A DNA stretch of 64,000 nucleotides, taken from NCBI RefSeq assembly GCF_000733945.1, contig NZ_JPOL01000002.1, positions 1,055,001 through 1,119,000 of the forward strand. Reading direction: 5' to 3'. The notes beneath the pieces are model-generated. The model had not been told where the DNA came from. It saw only the letters and a list, made by a program, of their open reading frames with translations, and ran no database searches. This document shows, in pieces, positions 11,000 to 19,739 of this stretch (positions are counted from its first letter, which is position 1; every line of letters begins with the position of its first letter). The DNA comes from Flavimarina sp. Hel_I_48. GTDB lineage: Bacteria; Bacteroidota; Bacteroidia; Flavobacteriales; Flavobacteriaceae. The position numbers and the translations under genes were made by a program.

Positions 11000-12505
11000 T
11001 TAATTTTGACTTGTAATATTATTGTTATCCTGTATTTCTTGTTGAGGAATTTCAAAAGTCATACGTTCATCATCAAAAGAAATCGATTCTCCTACTAAGG
11101 ATAAGTGATTAGCACCTCTTTCTACTGTACCTCGATTACGTTTTAAGGCCAGGTATGTTTTTCCTTCCCCCCAAAATTCTAAACGGGTCTGTTTATATAT
11201 TTCATCTATCAGATTTTGTCCGCTCAAAGCATCAACAAATGATGGATCGTCAACTCTAGTAGAAACAAAATCTTTAAGTGCAGATTTTGCAGCACCTTCT
11301 TGACCTGATTGTGCTAAGGCTTCAATATTTAACAATACAATTTCCTCGTATCTCATATAAATATAGTCTGCTTTAACAATTTGAGAACTACCAAAGATAA
11401 CCCTATCTGAATCATAGAATTTAAATAAAGGTTGTAAGTATCGCGGAGATTCTGAATCATCTAAAAATTGTTCTCTTCTAACATCATCCTCGGACATACT
11501 ATTATAAAGATTTACATCCATAGCTTTATTATCACCAATAGCCGCGTACCCATAAGAATATGCATCAATCTGCCCCCACCAAGATACAAGAGATAAACCA
11601 ATATCATTATTAAGATCCACACCCCACATCCAACCAGTGGCATTAACATCATTGAAACCACCTTTAATTCCATTTACTGTAGAAGTTGTATCCATAGGTG
11701 ACGCAGTAGTATTTGCAAGAGCGTTTTCTGTTACTGTTACTACATCTTGCCATCTGTCTCTTCTAGAAGCGAGGACATAACCTAAAATGGTCTGCGCAAT
11801 TGCCTTATCTACTTGTGTTTTTGACGGTCTAGCATATCCATCTAAAAATTCAATTGCTTTATTTAAATCATCTTCCATAAGTGCATACACTTCGGCAGTT
11901 GTTGATTTAGGATTACCAACAAAACCGGGCTCAGTATATATTGGTAGTGTTTCTGAATTAAAAGAAGCTTCTACATCATTTATCATGTATTGAGATAAAT
12001 AAAAGTAAGAATGCGCACGCATGGCAAAGGCCTGTCCCAATGTATATTTGTTATCTTCTGACTCAGGAACAGCATCGTTACCTCCAAAACTATCAATTAT
12101 CAAATTCGCTTGATTAATGATTCTATAATAGTAACGCCAAACTTGATAATTCTCATTTCGTGTAAAGTCTACTGGTGATTGATACTCTGTTATAGACGAT
12201 CTATACCAGCCGTAACTACTAGTAGTCAAAGCCATATCACTAGCAAGCATATCTCCATAAATATCAAAACCTTTCTGTCCAAAATCAGTCTGAGAGGTTG
12301 TACCCCCAGTCCCTGTTGTAAACATGGTAGCGTAAATACCCGTTAGAGTACCTTCACCCAATTCAGGATTTAGTTCAATTGCATCAGCTAACTGTTCTGA
12401 ATTAATAATTGATCCGGTCGGTTGTTCGTCTAAGAAGTCATCTTCGCAACCTATTAATGAAGCCAAGCATGCTACACCTATTATATTTCTAATATATTTT
12501 TTCAT
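11000..12505 (-). CDS. SusD/RagB-family nutrient-binding lipoprotein 2
   Basis: A 501-residue SusD-type lipoprotein. The signal ends at the lipobox SLIGC (Cys about residue 20), followed by EDDFLDEQPTGSI, the usual mature start of SusD proteins. Helical repeats include YTLGQAFAMRAHSYFYLSQY, and the C-terminal half has YMRYEEIVLLNIEALAQSG and RLEFWGEGKTYLALKRNRG, which are SusD_RagB signatures. It ends in EIPQQEIQDNNNITSQN. It follows susC 2 after 14 bases. It differs clearly from the first SusD in length and sequence, so the two systems probably take different substrates. Confidence 0.93.
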   Translation of the reverse strand: MKKYIRNIIGVACLASLIGCEDDFLDEQPTGSIINSEQLADAIELNPELGEGTLTGIYATMFTTGTGGTTSQTDFGQKGFDIYGDMLASDMALTTSSYGWYRSSITEYQSPVDFTRNENYQVWRYYYRIINQANLIIDSFGGNDAVPESEDNKYTLGQAFAMRAHSYFYLSQYMINDVEASFNSETLPIYTEPGFVGNPKSTTAEVYALMEDDLNKAIEFLDGYARPSKTQVDKAIAQTILGYVLASRRDRWQDVVTVTENALANTTASPMDTTSTVNGIKGGFNDVNATGWMWGVDLNNDIGLSLVSWWGQIDAYSYGYAAIGDNKAMDVNLYNSMSEDDVRREQFLDDSESPRYLQPLFKFYDSDRVIFGSSQIVKADYIYMRYEEIVLLNIEALAQSGQEGAAKSALKDFVSTRVDDPSFVDALSGQNLIDEIYKQTRLEFWGEGKTYLALKRNRGTVERGANHLSLVGESISFDDERMTFEIPQQEIQDNNNITSQN

Positions 12506-12519
12506 GATTATATCTTTTT

Positions 12520-15500
12520 TTAAAATTTAGCTCGTATTCCTACTGTAAACGTTGTTAACGGAGCATAAAGTCCCCTGTCAGAATTACCGCTTTCGCTAGT
12601 TGTAGGATTAAAACCATCTCTAGCACCTTTAAAATAAAGGTTATCCCCAGAAGCATAAATATTTAAGCCACTCATACCAAAACTTTCCAATGTTTTCTGC
12701 GGAAAGTTATATCCTAGAACAACATTGTTTAATGCGATATAATCTGTGCTTGTTAAGAACCTGGTTGAAGTAGAACTCACATTAGGTATCACACGATCTG
12801 CAATAATTGGTACAGTGGTAATATCTCCCGGTTGCTGCCATCTATTCCTTACATCTTTATGTCTATTTGTAGCTACGATACCACCATTGTTATCGTGAAT
12901 CAATTCAGAATACTGAGCATCATAAGCCCATCCTCCTAAGGAGTAAGTAAACTGTGTAGAGAGATTAAAATTGTAGAAATTAGCATTTAAACGGAACCCT
13001 CCTGCTATGTCGGGAATACCATTTTTATCTACAAATTTCTGAGTAGCATCCGCATATGTTTTAGTTGTTTGACTATTTATGTTCGCATTTTCATTCTCTG
13101 CTAAGTAAGGGGTTAAAGAACCAATAGCCACATCACCTTCATCAAAAGAACCATTCCCATTTACATCATCATAATACTGATTCCAAATGGGGTATCCGTC
13201 TTGAGGATCTACTCCTGCAGATTCTCTAATATAAAAATCATATATACTTCTTCCCTCTGAATAACCATAACGACCTACAATATTGAGATTAGATGGAGCC
13301 CCCGTTTCAGGATCAATTGGCATCGTGCGAATCTTATTATTATATATAGCTCCATTTAAAGAAAGATCAATTGCTACATCAGCTGTTTTAAGTATATGCC
13401 CGCTAAGATTAACTTCTAAACCACTGTTTCTAAGAACCCCATCATTAACAACAATAGTTGCAACCCCAGAAGAAGGAGATATCCTTCTATCAAAAATTAG
13501 ATTATCAGTATCCTTTATAAAATAGTCAACACTAGCATCTAAAAATCCACCTAAATCGAATTCAACACCCACCTGGTACTGCTGTGCAGTCTCCCAGGTC
13601 AAATCTGGATTAGCGAAAACTTCGGGTGCGATTGCAAATGCATCATTGACATTTGTAACGCCAAAGGTGTTAAGCCCGGTATAGTAATCCACTCCACTTT
13701 CATCACCCGTTACACCATAAGAGGCCTTAAGCTTTAAAAACTGAACCAGATTACTGTCTGACAAAAAGCTTTCGTTTGAAATTACCCAAGCAGCACCCAC
13801 AGAGCCAAAAGTATCCCACTTATTGTTGGCAAATCGAGATGAACCATCACGACGTATAGTTCCTGTCAAATAATAGGTGTCATTAAAATCATAATTCAAT
13901 TGTCCAAAATATGACTCTAAAGTACGGCCTTGCGAGAAACCAGTTGGCTGTTGTAGATTGATGATATAGTTATCCAATTCCAATCCCTGAGGAATAATTG
14001 CCTTTCCTTTGAAGTCTGTACTTACAGTTTCTTCTAAATCGTTGCTTTCGTGGGCAGCCAGAAGCTCAAAAGAATGAGACCCAAAGGATTTATTATAACG
14101 CAACAATTGCAAAAAGTTTGATGTTAAGGTTTCCCTTTGCTGAATAAACAAATCACCGCTATTTGCCGTAGCAACTCCGTAGAATTGATTACCCATAGAC
14201 TTAAATACGTTATTGGAATATTGAAGACCAAAAGTAGTCTCGAAATTTAAACCTTCCAATAAATCAACTTTTGCATTGAAACTACCTATGATTTCATTTC
14301 TGTCCGTTCCATTAAAATCATAAAGAGAAGAAGCTACAGGATTTAGGTTGTTTGAATTTGCTCTATCCCTAAAACCTGAATTAGAACCATAATCATATTG
14401 AAACCCTCCAAAAATAGGATCAAGAACAAGCTGATAATTGTCATCTCTGAGAAAGACTGGATAAAATGGATTCATTTTATCTGCGAATTCAAATAAGTTT
14501 TCCGCCCCATCAGTTTGCCCATTATTTACAGTTTCAGAGTAAGTATAACCCAGATTTGCACCTACATTCAACCATTCTTTTACATTTGAGTTCAAATTAA
14601 TTCTCGTGTTATATCTCTTGTAACCCGTGTTTATTGCGTAACCATCGTCGTCAAGAAAACCGCCAGAAATAAAATAAGTAGATTTCTCGTTACCCCCACC
14701 CATTCTTAAAGTTGCCTCTTTTCTAAAAGATGGACTAAATGATGCATCTTCATAAAGTTCTGGAGTATATCTCCTGGTCACACCAGGCCTAACCATACCA
14801 GTAGCTGGATCTATTAATTCAGCTCCATTTGCGACATTCCACATGTTATATCCAGGGGCAAGATAGCTAGTAAACAAGGCATCATTAACAGTATTTATAG
14901 CATCTTGCCTAGAGACATTTCCACTACCTAGAAGTAATTGTCTATTTACCTTTGCTTCCCAAACTAGACCTATAGATTCCTCAGGAGATGTTAGAACATC
15001 ATATCTGGGTAAAATTTGCGTGTTCACCCCAGTTTTCAGATCTACCTCTATATAGCTTTCTGATGCAGAACCAGATTTTGTTGTAATAAGTACAACACCA
15101 TTAGCGCCTCGAGAACCATAAATCGCTGTTGCGGAAGCATCCTTTAGTATTGTCGTTGATTTTATATCTGCTGGATTAATAGAATTTAAGCTACCCGTGT
15201 TTATAGGTTCTCCGTCGGCATCAAATGAAGATGTTGTCAATGGAACTCCATCAACTACATAGAGCGGGGATCTATTTCCATTAACCGAACCGAAACCTCT
15301 AATACGTACGGTAGATGTAGTTCCTGGCTGACCAGAAGTATTTATAACCTGAACCCCGGGAGCTTCTCCCGCAAGTGACTGTGTCAAGTTTGAATAGTTT
15401 TTCAATTCAATATCTTCCGAATTTATAGTTGTAGCTGTTCCGGTAAAAGCCTGACGTGTTGTCGTACCATAACCTACAACTACGACCTCATCGAGAGCCT

Positions 15501-15795
15501 CACCAGCTTCCATACTTAAAGTTATTGTATTTGAGGAGCCTACTTTAACTTCTTGCCTTTTAAAACCAATGTATGAAAATACTAAAAGCTCTCCTTCAGA
15601 TGTCTCAATAGAATATTCTCCATCAAAATTAGTTTGAGTTCCTGTGTTTGAACCTTCCACAATAATATTAACTCCAGGAAGTGGTAACCCGTCAGGATCA
15701 GTCACCGTACCAGTAACCGTTTTTTGTTGTGCAAAGGCAAACTGTGTCAATAGGAAGAAACCCATGACAAAATACCATGTAAATTTTGTTTTCAT
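12520..15795 (-). CDS. SusC/RagA-family TonB-linked outer-membrane transporter 2
   Basis: A 1091-residue TonB-dependent transporter. The signal peptide again ends FAFA before QQKT. The carboxypeptidase-regulatory-like domain has TGTVTDPDGLPLPGVNIIV and NFDGEYSIETSEG. The TonB box DEVVVVGYGT is canonical, unlike that of SusC 1. The plug has LTQSLAGEAPGVQVI, VRIRGFGSV, PLYVVDGVPL and LKDASATAIYGSRGANGVV. The barrel ends VGIRAKF with the terminal Phe needed for outer-membrane assembly. It lies alone with its SusD partner, without enzymes or sigma/anti-sigma genes nearby. Confidence 0.95.
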   Translation of the reverse strand: MKTKFTWYFVMGFFLLTQFAFAQQKTVTGTVTDPDGLPLPGVNIIVEGSNTGTQTNFDGEYSIETSEGELLVFSYIGFKRQEVKVGSSNTITLSMEAGEALDEVVVVGYGTTTRQAFTGTATTINSEDIELKNYSNLTQSLAGEAPGVQVINTSGQPGTTSTVRIRGFGSVNGNRSPLYVVDGVPLTTSSFDADGEPINTGSLNSINPADIKSTTILKDASATAIYGSRGANGVVLITTKSGSASESYIEVDLKTGVNTQILPRYDVLTSPEESIGLVWEAKVNRQLLLGSGNVSRQDAINTVNDALFTSYLAPGYNMWNVANGAELIDPATGMVRPGVTRRYTPELYEDASFSPSFRKEATLRMGGGNEKSTYFISGGFLDDDGYAINTGYKRYNTRINLNSNVKEWLNVGANLGYTYSETVNNGQTDGAENLFEFADKMNPFYPVFLRDDNYQLVLDPIFGGFQYDYGSNSGFRDRANSNNLNPVASSLYDFNGTDRNEIIGSFNAKVDLLEGLNFETTFGLQYSNNVFKSMGNQFYGVATANSGDLFIQQRETLTSNFLQLLRYNKSFGSHSFELLAAHESNDLEETVSTDFKGKAIIPQGLELDNYIINLQQPTGFSQGRTLESYFGQLNYDFNDTYYLTGTIRRDGSSRFANNKWDTFGSVGAAWVISNESFLSDSNLVQFLKLKASYGVTGDESGVDYYTGLNTFGVTNVNDAFAIAPEVFANPDLTWETAQQYQVGVEFDLGGFLDASVDYFIKDTDNLIFDRRISPSSGVATIVVNDGVLRNSGLEVNLSGHILKTADVAIDLSLNGAIYNNKIRTMPIDPETGAPSNLNIVGRYGYSEGRSIYDFYIRESAGVDPQDGYPIWNQYYDDVNGNGSFDEGDVAIGSLTPYLAENENANINSQTTKTYADATQKFVDKNGIPDIAGGFRLNANFYNFNLSTQFTYSLGGWAYDAQYSELIHDNNGGIVATNRHKDVRNRWQQPGDITTVPIIADRVIPNVSSTSTRFLTSTDYIALNNVVLGYNFPQKTLESFGMSGLNIYASGDNLYFKGARDGFNPTTSESGNSDRGLYAPLTTFTVGIRAKF

Positions 15796-15821
15796 AAGAA
15801 ATTATTTGAATTAGCCAGTCA

Positions 15822-15852
15822 CAAACATGACCTTTTTTTTTATATAAAACAA
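15822..15852 (-). promoter_or_regulatory. Promoter of susCD operon 2
   Basis: The minus strand has TTG (15850-15852), 20 bases, then CATGTTTG (15822-15829). The leader GGCTAATTCAAA and the following bases up to the start codon almost repeat those of operon 1, so the two operons may be controlled together. Confidence 0.55.
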
Positions 15853-15942
15853 AAATTAAAGTTAAATAGCTCGATTTTTAACATAATTACTATCCTTATT
15901 TTTAAGAAAAAAATGCTGATAAACGAAAAATTTGATAAAATA

Positions 15943-16001
15943 ATTTGCCAATATGATAATAAAACAACTCAACTAAATCGATTTTTGTATTATTGGCAAA
16001 T
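15943..16001. promoter_or_regulatory. Widely spaced inverted repeat between susC 2 and rnhB
   Basis: ATTTGCCAATA (15943-15953) is repeated in inverted form as TATTGGCAAAT (15991-16001), an exact 11-base match with a 37-base spacer. It lies about 100 bases upstream of the susC 2 promoter and 80 bases before rnhB. It could be a pair of operator half-sites or a loop in a leader; nothing in the sequence identifies a protein that binds it. Confidence 0.4.
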
Positions 16002-16079
16002 ACCTTTAAAATACAATATTTTAATTATAATTTAACCTTTTTTAGCAGTGAATTTAGTATGTATTTTTAAATTCTTAAT

Positions 16080-16691
16080 ATGATTTTAAAACATCAAAAC
16101 AACCTTATTGAATGTGGTACTGATGAAGCGGGTCGTGGTTGCTTAGCAGGCCCGGTGACCGCTGCCGCAGTTATCATGCCTCCTAAATTTAAAACAGGGT
16201 TAATTAATGATTCCAAACTTCTCTCTTCAAAGACAAGAAGTGCACTCCGGGAGATTATTATAAATGAAGCGCTCGCCTTTGGCATAACCCATATTTTCCC
16301 TAAAGAAATTGACGAAATCAATATTTTAAACGCATCATTCAAGGCTATGCACCTGGCCATTGACCAGTTGAGCCTGCGACCTGAGCACATACTTGTAGAT
16401 GGAAATCGCTTTAATAAATACAAAAACTGCTCTCATGACTGCATGGTCAAAGGGGATAGTCGTTTTCTGAATATTGCCGCGGCATCTATCCTGGCGAAGA
16501 CCGAACGCGACCTGTACATGGAAGCGCTCGCCCTGAAATTTCCTGTCTACAGCTGGCAACAGAACAAAGGTTATCCTACAAAAGCCCATCGTCAAGCGAT
16601 CAGGGAATTTGGCATAACCAGCCATCATCGCAAATCCTTCAGGTTATTGCCTGAACAGTACACATTTCAATTAAACCATACAGAAACCTAA
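16080..16691 (+). CDS. rnhB: Ribonuclease HII
   Basis: A 203-residue cytoplasmic endonuclease that removes ribonucleotides from RNA-DNA hybrids during replication and repair. The N-terminal motif ECGTDEAGRGCLAGPV carries the first catalytic acidic pair (DE), ILVDGNRF supplies another Asp, and SILAKTERDLYM supplies the last acidic residue. Near the C terminus NKGYPTKAHRQAI and GITSHHRKSF are family motifs. Length is normal. The gene is alone on the plus strand, between the divergent susC 2 operon and a convergent ferritin-like operon. Confidence 0.96.
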   Translation: MILKHQNNLIECGTDEAGRGCLAGPVTAAAVIMPPKFKTGLINDSKLLSSKTRSALREIIINEALAFGITHIFPKEIDEINILNASFKAMHLAIDQLSLRPEHILVDGNRFNKYKNCSHDCMVKGDSRFLNIAAASILAKTERDLYMEALALKFPVYSWQQNKGYPTKAHRQAIREFGITSHHRKSFRLLPEQYTFQLNHTET

Positions 16692-16731
16692 CCTACTAAC
16701 GGTTTGGCATAATAGGATTCTATTTTAAAAA

Positions 16732-16756
16732 AAAGCCACCTTATACAAGTGGCTTT
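16732..16756. terminator. Bidirectional terminator between rnhB and the ferritin-like operon
   Basis: The stem AAAGCCAC/GTGGCTTT has a nine-base loop. An A run precedes it and T-rich sequence follows, so it can serve the convergent genes on either side. Confidence 0.7.
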
Positions 16757-16780
16757 AATCATGCTAATAACTGACTTGTA

Positions 16781-17602
16781 TTACATCAAGAACAAAGCGG
16801 CTATAGCTCCTGCATCATCACTCGTAAGTGGTTCATCATAAGCCTCTGTAGAGGACTCAAACGTGAATGGAGTGCCATCACCTAATGTGGTTACATCAAC
16901 ACCGCCCTGCATCGTATTATCTTCATGAATATAAACTGCCTGCGCAACAGGTGGTAAGCCCATACCACGGTCATCACCCGTGATCCAACCTTTTAATCCT
17001 CTCAACCTTCGTATTTCTGAAGCATGTCTTGCTTCAACTGAATGGATCTGGAGCGCAACGGTAAGCAATGCGGGATCGTTCATCAAATTAGTTGCCTGAC
17101 CTTTATACGCTCGCACTCCCGTATCTTCAAAAGCCTGCGCCAAAGCCAAAAGTTGTTGATAAGCAATAGCAGAATTGGTCCCATCTTTACCAAAAGGATC
17201 AAAATTTCCACCAGCGGTAAAATCAAATTCTGGAGCTTCAAAGGCATTATCCTCCAGAGCACCTTTTAAAAGGCTTACATGGGCATTTTCATGTTTTGAA
17301 ATTTGCATATACACAGCCTCCGCTTTTGGATAATTTGCTAATACACCAGACTCTAAAGCTCTGGTATAAAATTCGGCTTCAAGATATTCAAGAACAAGTG
17401 CCAACTGTAATGACGAATTGGGATAAGTCTGTACGGTAGCGGCTTTAGCTTTACTGGAACTGGCGGCAAGGCCAAAGGGAATTGCTGCAATTGCGGCTTT
17501 CTTTCCAAGAGAACCCATTGATCCAAACATTTGCCTACGGGAAGAGGGCGCTACGGTGAGCTTTTCCGTGGTGAAATCTTCTAAAAGTTTTAGTATACTC
17601 AT
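16781..17602 (-). CDS. Exported ferritin-like domain protein (second in operon)
   Basis: A 273-residue protein of the ferritin_2 group (PF13668). The N terminus holds a Tat-like motif SSRRQMFG at about residues 20-27, followed by a hydrophobic stretch AAIAAIPFGLAASS and the likely cleavage site AKA. The four-helix core shows diiron ligands in order: YLEAEFY, KHENAHVSLLKG (ExxH), AFEDTGVRAY and VEARHASEIRRLRG (ExxH). The pattern suggests a periplasmic diiron protein, but the reaction is unknown. It follows a paralogue after 37 bases on the same strand. No lipobox is present, unlike the partner. Confidence 0.85.
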   Translation of the reverse strand: MSILKLLEDFTTEKLTVAPSSRRQMFGSMGSLGKKAAIAAIPFGLAASSSKAKAATVQTYPNSSLQLALVLEYLEAEFYTRALESGVLANYPKAEAVYMQISKHENAHVSLLKGALEDNAFEAPEFDFTAGGNFDPFGKDGTNSAIAYQQLLALAQAFEDTGVRAYKGQATNLMNDPALLTVALQIHSVEARHASEIRRLRGLKGWITGDDRGMGLPPVAQAVYIHEDNTMQGGVDVTTLGDGTPFTFESSTEAYDEPLTSDDAGAIAALFLM

Positions 17603-17639
17603 AATATATTTTGTTTAAGGTTAATTGTAGTGTTGTTGA

Positions 17640-18353
17640 TTATGGTAATTTGTTTGCCGTGAATTCGGTAACGATAAAGCCACCTGCTGCGGCAAGAATC
17701 ACCGAAGGATTTTCGGCGCCGTCCAGACCAGTTTCCGGATCTACCGCATCATCACCTGCAAATAATTTGAAATCGTCCATATTGCCACCACGTATGCTGC
17801 GTATGGCTGCTGCATGCCTAGCCTCCACAGAAACAATTTTACCGGCAAGTACTAGATAAAGTCCGGTCTCAATAATTTTTCCTGCACCATTGTATGCTTT
17901 AACCCCGGTGTCTTCCAGAAGTTGGGCGGTAGAAAGTACGGCATCCCTGTCGTTAAAATCTACACTGCTAAAATCAAACTCCAGTGTAGGTAGTCTTTCA
18001 TCTTCACTAAAATTTGCCCCAATGGCGACTTTCAAAAAGTCCCTGTGGTTCAATTCGTGATTGTATAAATCCTGAATGATCATTTTCTCTTCTTCAGCTG
18101 CACCAGACCAGTAGCTACCGTTCAAAACCTTAGTATAAAAATCGGCTTCAAGCTGCTCAAGGGCGTAAGCATAATTTAAAACACCTAAATCCCCGCCACC
18201 TAAATCAAAAGGGCCGTCGTTGCCATATAATTCCTTGTCGTCAAAACAGGCTACTAAAAGCCCAGAACCGGCAACGGCCAATCCGCTCGTTTTAAGAAAT
18301 TGACGCCTGTTACGCCCATTTACGGTGGATACCTTAATTTGTTGTTTTTTCAT
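17640..18353 (-). CDS. Exported ferritin-like lipoprotein (first in operon)
   Basis: A 237-residue paralogue of the next gene. The signal contains a twin-arginine motif NRRQFLKTSG at about residues 15-24 and a lipobox-like LLVAC (Cys about residue 36), so it looks like a Tat-exported lipoprotein. Diiron-type ligands appear in the same order as in its partner: LEQLEADFYTK, NHELNHRDFLK (ExxH), LLEDTGVKAYNG and VEARHAAAIRSIRGG (ExxH). Folded export through Tat suits a protein that receives its metal in the cytoplasm. The two genes probably act as a pair; substrate and partner are not known. Confidence 0.85.
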   Translation of the reverse strand: MKKQQIKVSTVNGRNRRQFLKTSGLAVAGSGLLVACFDDKELYGNDGPFDLGGGDLGVLNYAYALEQLEADFYTKVLNGSYWSGAAEEEKMIIQDLYNHELNHRDFLKVAIGANFSEDERLPTLEFDFSSVDFNDRDAVLSTAQLLEDTGVKAYNGAGKIIETGLYLVLAGKIVSVEARHAAAIRSIRGGNMDDFKLFAGDDAVDPETGLDGAENPSVILAAAGGFIVTEFTANKLP

Positions 18354-18847
18354 AATTTAAATGTTAAAGTTAATGTGGTTATCTTTTATGCTATACATAC
18401 GAAGCTAAATCGTTATAAGTTTTTGATAATCAGTTATTTAACATCTATTTGTGACTAAAATCGATTTTATATTTCTTGAAATAGCATTTCGTCAATAAAA
18501 AATAACCTTTTATCAGATTATATTAAAATCTATAAATGTCAGTTAGTAGATTATCAATTTATATATGTAAACATTGAGATATTGATATTTAAATATACCA
18601 TTCGTCTAGCAAGTATTGATTTACCTCGCAATCGATGGTAGTTTTAACAAGTTTAAGCCGAAAAACCGAGTTAAATAGGTGATTTATATATGGAAATAAC
18701 CAGAATAAAAGGGAAGATAATGCTGTATCAGACCAAAAAGAATCCGTGTAGAAAAATGATATAAGGTGACAGTGGCCTTATCTAAAGGCCATTGTCATAT
18801 GAAATTGCAGTAAAATAATTGAAGTATGACTGTTGAGCTTGTAAAGC
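18354..18847. other. Intergenic region upstream of the ferritin-like operon
   Basis: About 490 AT-rich bases. It must hold the promoter of the ferritin-like operon at its left end, though no clear TAnnTTTG box is seen. At its right end it has a hairpin (18767-18797). I see no reading frame that looks coding. Confidence 0.5.
18767..18797 (-). terminator. Hairpin downstream of lipB
   Basis: TGACAGTGGCC pairs with GGCCATTGTCA (one G-T pair) around a nine-base loop, about 50 bases after the lipB stop. There is no long T run on the minus strand, so it is a weak terminator or a 3'-end stabilising hairpin. Confidence 0.5.
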
Positions 18848-19558
18848 TTATTGATTGGTATACTCGTATTCTGCCTCGAAGAGAGTTTTAAAATGATGCA
18901 GCAACTTGCCTTTTACCTCTTCCATCGAGACAATTTTTTTTCCAAGTTCAACATTTAAGGAAGTGACCGCTTTACCTTGAATGCCACATGGAATGATATT
19001 ATCAAAATAGCCCAGATCTGCGTTGACGTTAAAAGCAAAGCCGTGCATGGTGACCCATCGGCTGGCACGTACACCCATGGCACATATCTTACGCGCATAA
19101 GGCGTTCCCGCATCAAGCCATACGCCCGTTTCTCCTGGAGACCGGCCAGCCTCTATATTGTATTCGGCGAGGGTGAGAATAACCATTTCTTCAAGAAACC
19201 GCAGGTATTTGTGTATATCTGTAAAAAAATTTTCGAGATCAAGGATGGGATAACCCACGATCTGACCGGGACCATGATAGGTAATGTCCCCTCCCCTGTT
19301 TATTTTGTAAAAACTGGCCCCTTTTTCTTGAAGTTGCGCCTCCGTGCACAGCAGGTTTCGTATGTCCCCGCTTTTGCCCAGCGTATACACATGGGGATGC
19401 TCAACAAAAAGCAGGTAATTGGGAGTCGGTTCATTTTTATTTTCTCTCCTATTACTGATTTTTAAGTCAAGAATCTCCCTAAAGAGCTGCTCTTGATATT
19501 CCCAGGTCTCTTTGTAATCCTTAAGCCCCAGGTCGCGTATTTCAATTTTTTTGGCCAT
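18848..19558 (-). CDS. lipB: Lipoyl(octanoyl) transferase
   Basis: A 236-residue cytoplasmic enzyme that moves octanoate from acyl-carrier protein to lipoyl domains; LipA (encoded at 45060-45932) then inserts sulfur. Conserved features are VEHPHVYTLGKSG, NRGGDITYHGPGQIVGYPI, GVWLDAGTPYARKICAMGVR with the catalytic Lys, and FAFNVNADLGYFDNIIPCGI with the catalytic Cys. The frame stays open upstream to 19645, but the extra 29 residues are hydrophobic and atypical. The start MAKKIEIRDLG at 19558 fits the family length and is preferred. Confidence 0.95.
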   Translation of the reverse strand: MAKKIEIRDLGLKDYKETWEYQEQLFREILDLKISNRRENKNEPTPNYLLFVEHPHVYTLGKSGDIRNLLCTEAQLQEKGASFYKINRGGDITYHGPGQIVGYPILDLENFFTDIHKYLRFLEEMVILTLAEYNIEAGRSPGETGVWLDAGTPYARKICAMGVRASRWVTMHGFAFNVNADLGYFDNIIPCGIQGKAVTSLNVELGKKIVSMEEVKGKLLHHFKTLFEAEYEYTNQ

Positions 19559-19713
19559 GTGTAAAATTACAAATAAAGACAGAACTATAGCCCAGAGCAC
19601 TTCATCTGAATCGCCTTTTAATTCAGAATAACAGACTGAAAACAATTAAAATCAAACTTCCCACTACACTATAAGGACACCGCTATTTATACTGATTTTT
19701 GCTTGCTAGTACT

Positions 19714-19721
19714 TATATTTG
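19714..19721 (+). promoter_or_regulatory. -7 box of lysS
   Basis: TATATTTG matches TAnnTTTG and lies 18 bases before the lysS start, giving a short leader. A TTTTTG at 19696-19701 is too close to be a standard -33 box. Confidence 0.45.
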
Positions 19722-19739
19722 CGCTTAAAACCAAGCTAA

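Noticed and set aside
10864..11098. Two short frames around the terminator after susD 2
   Set aside because: They run through the hairpin and its A/T tracts and overlap the susD 2 end; no protein features.
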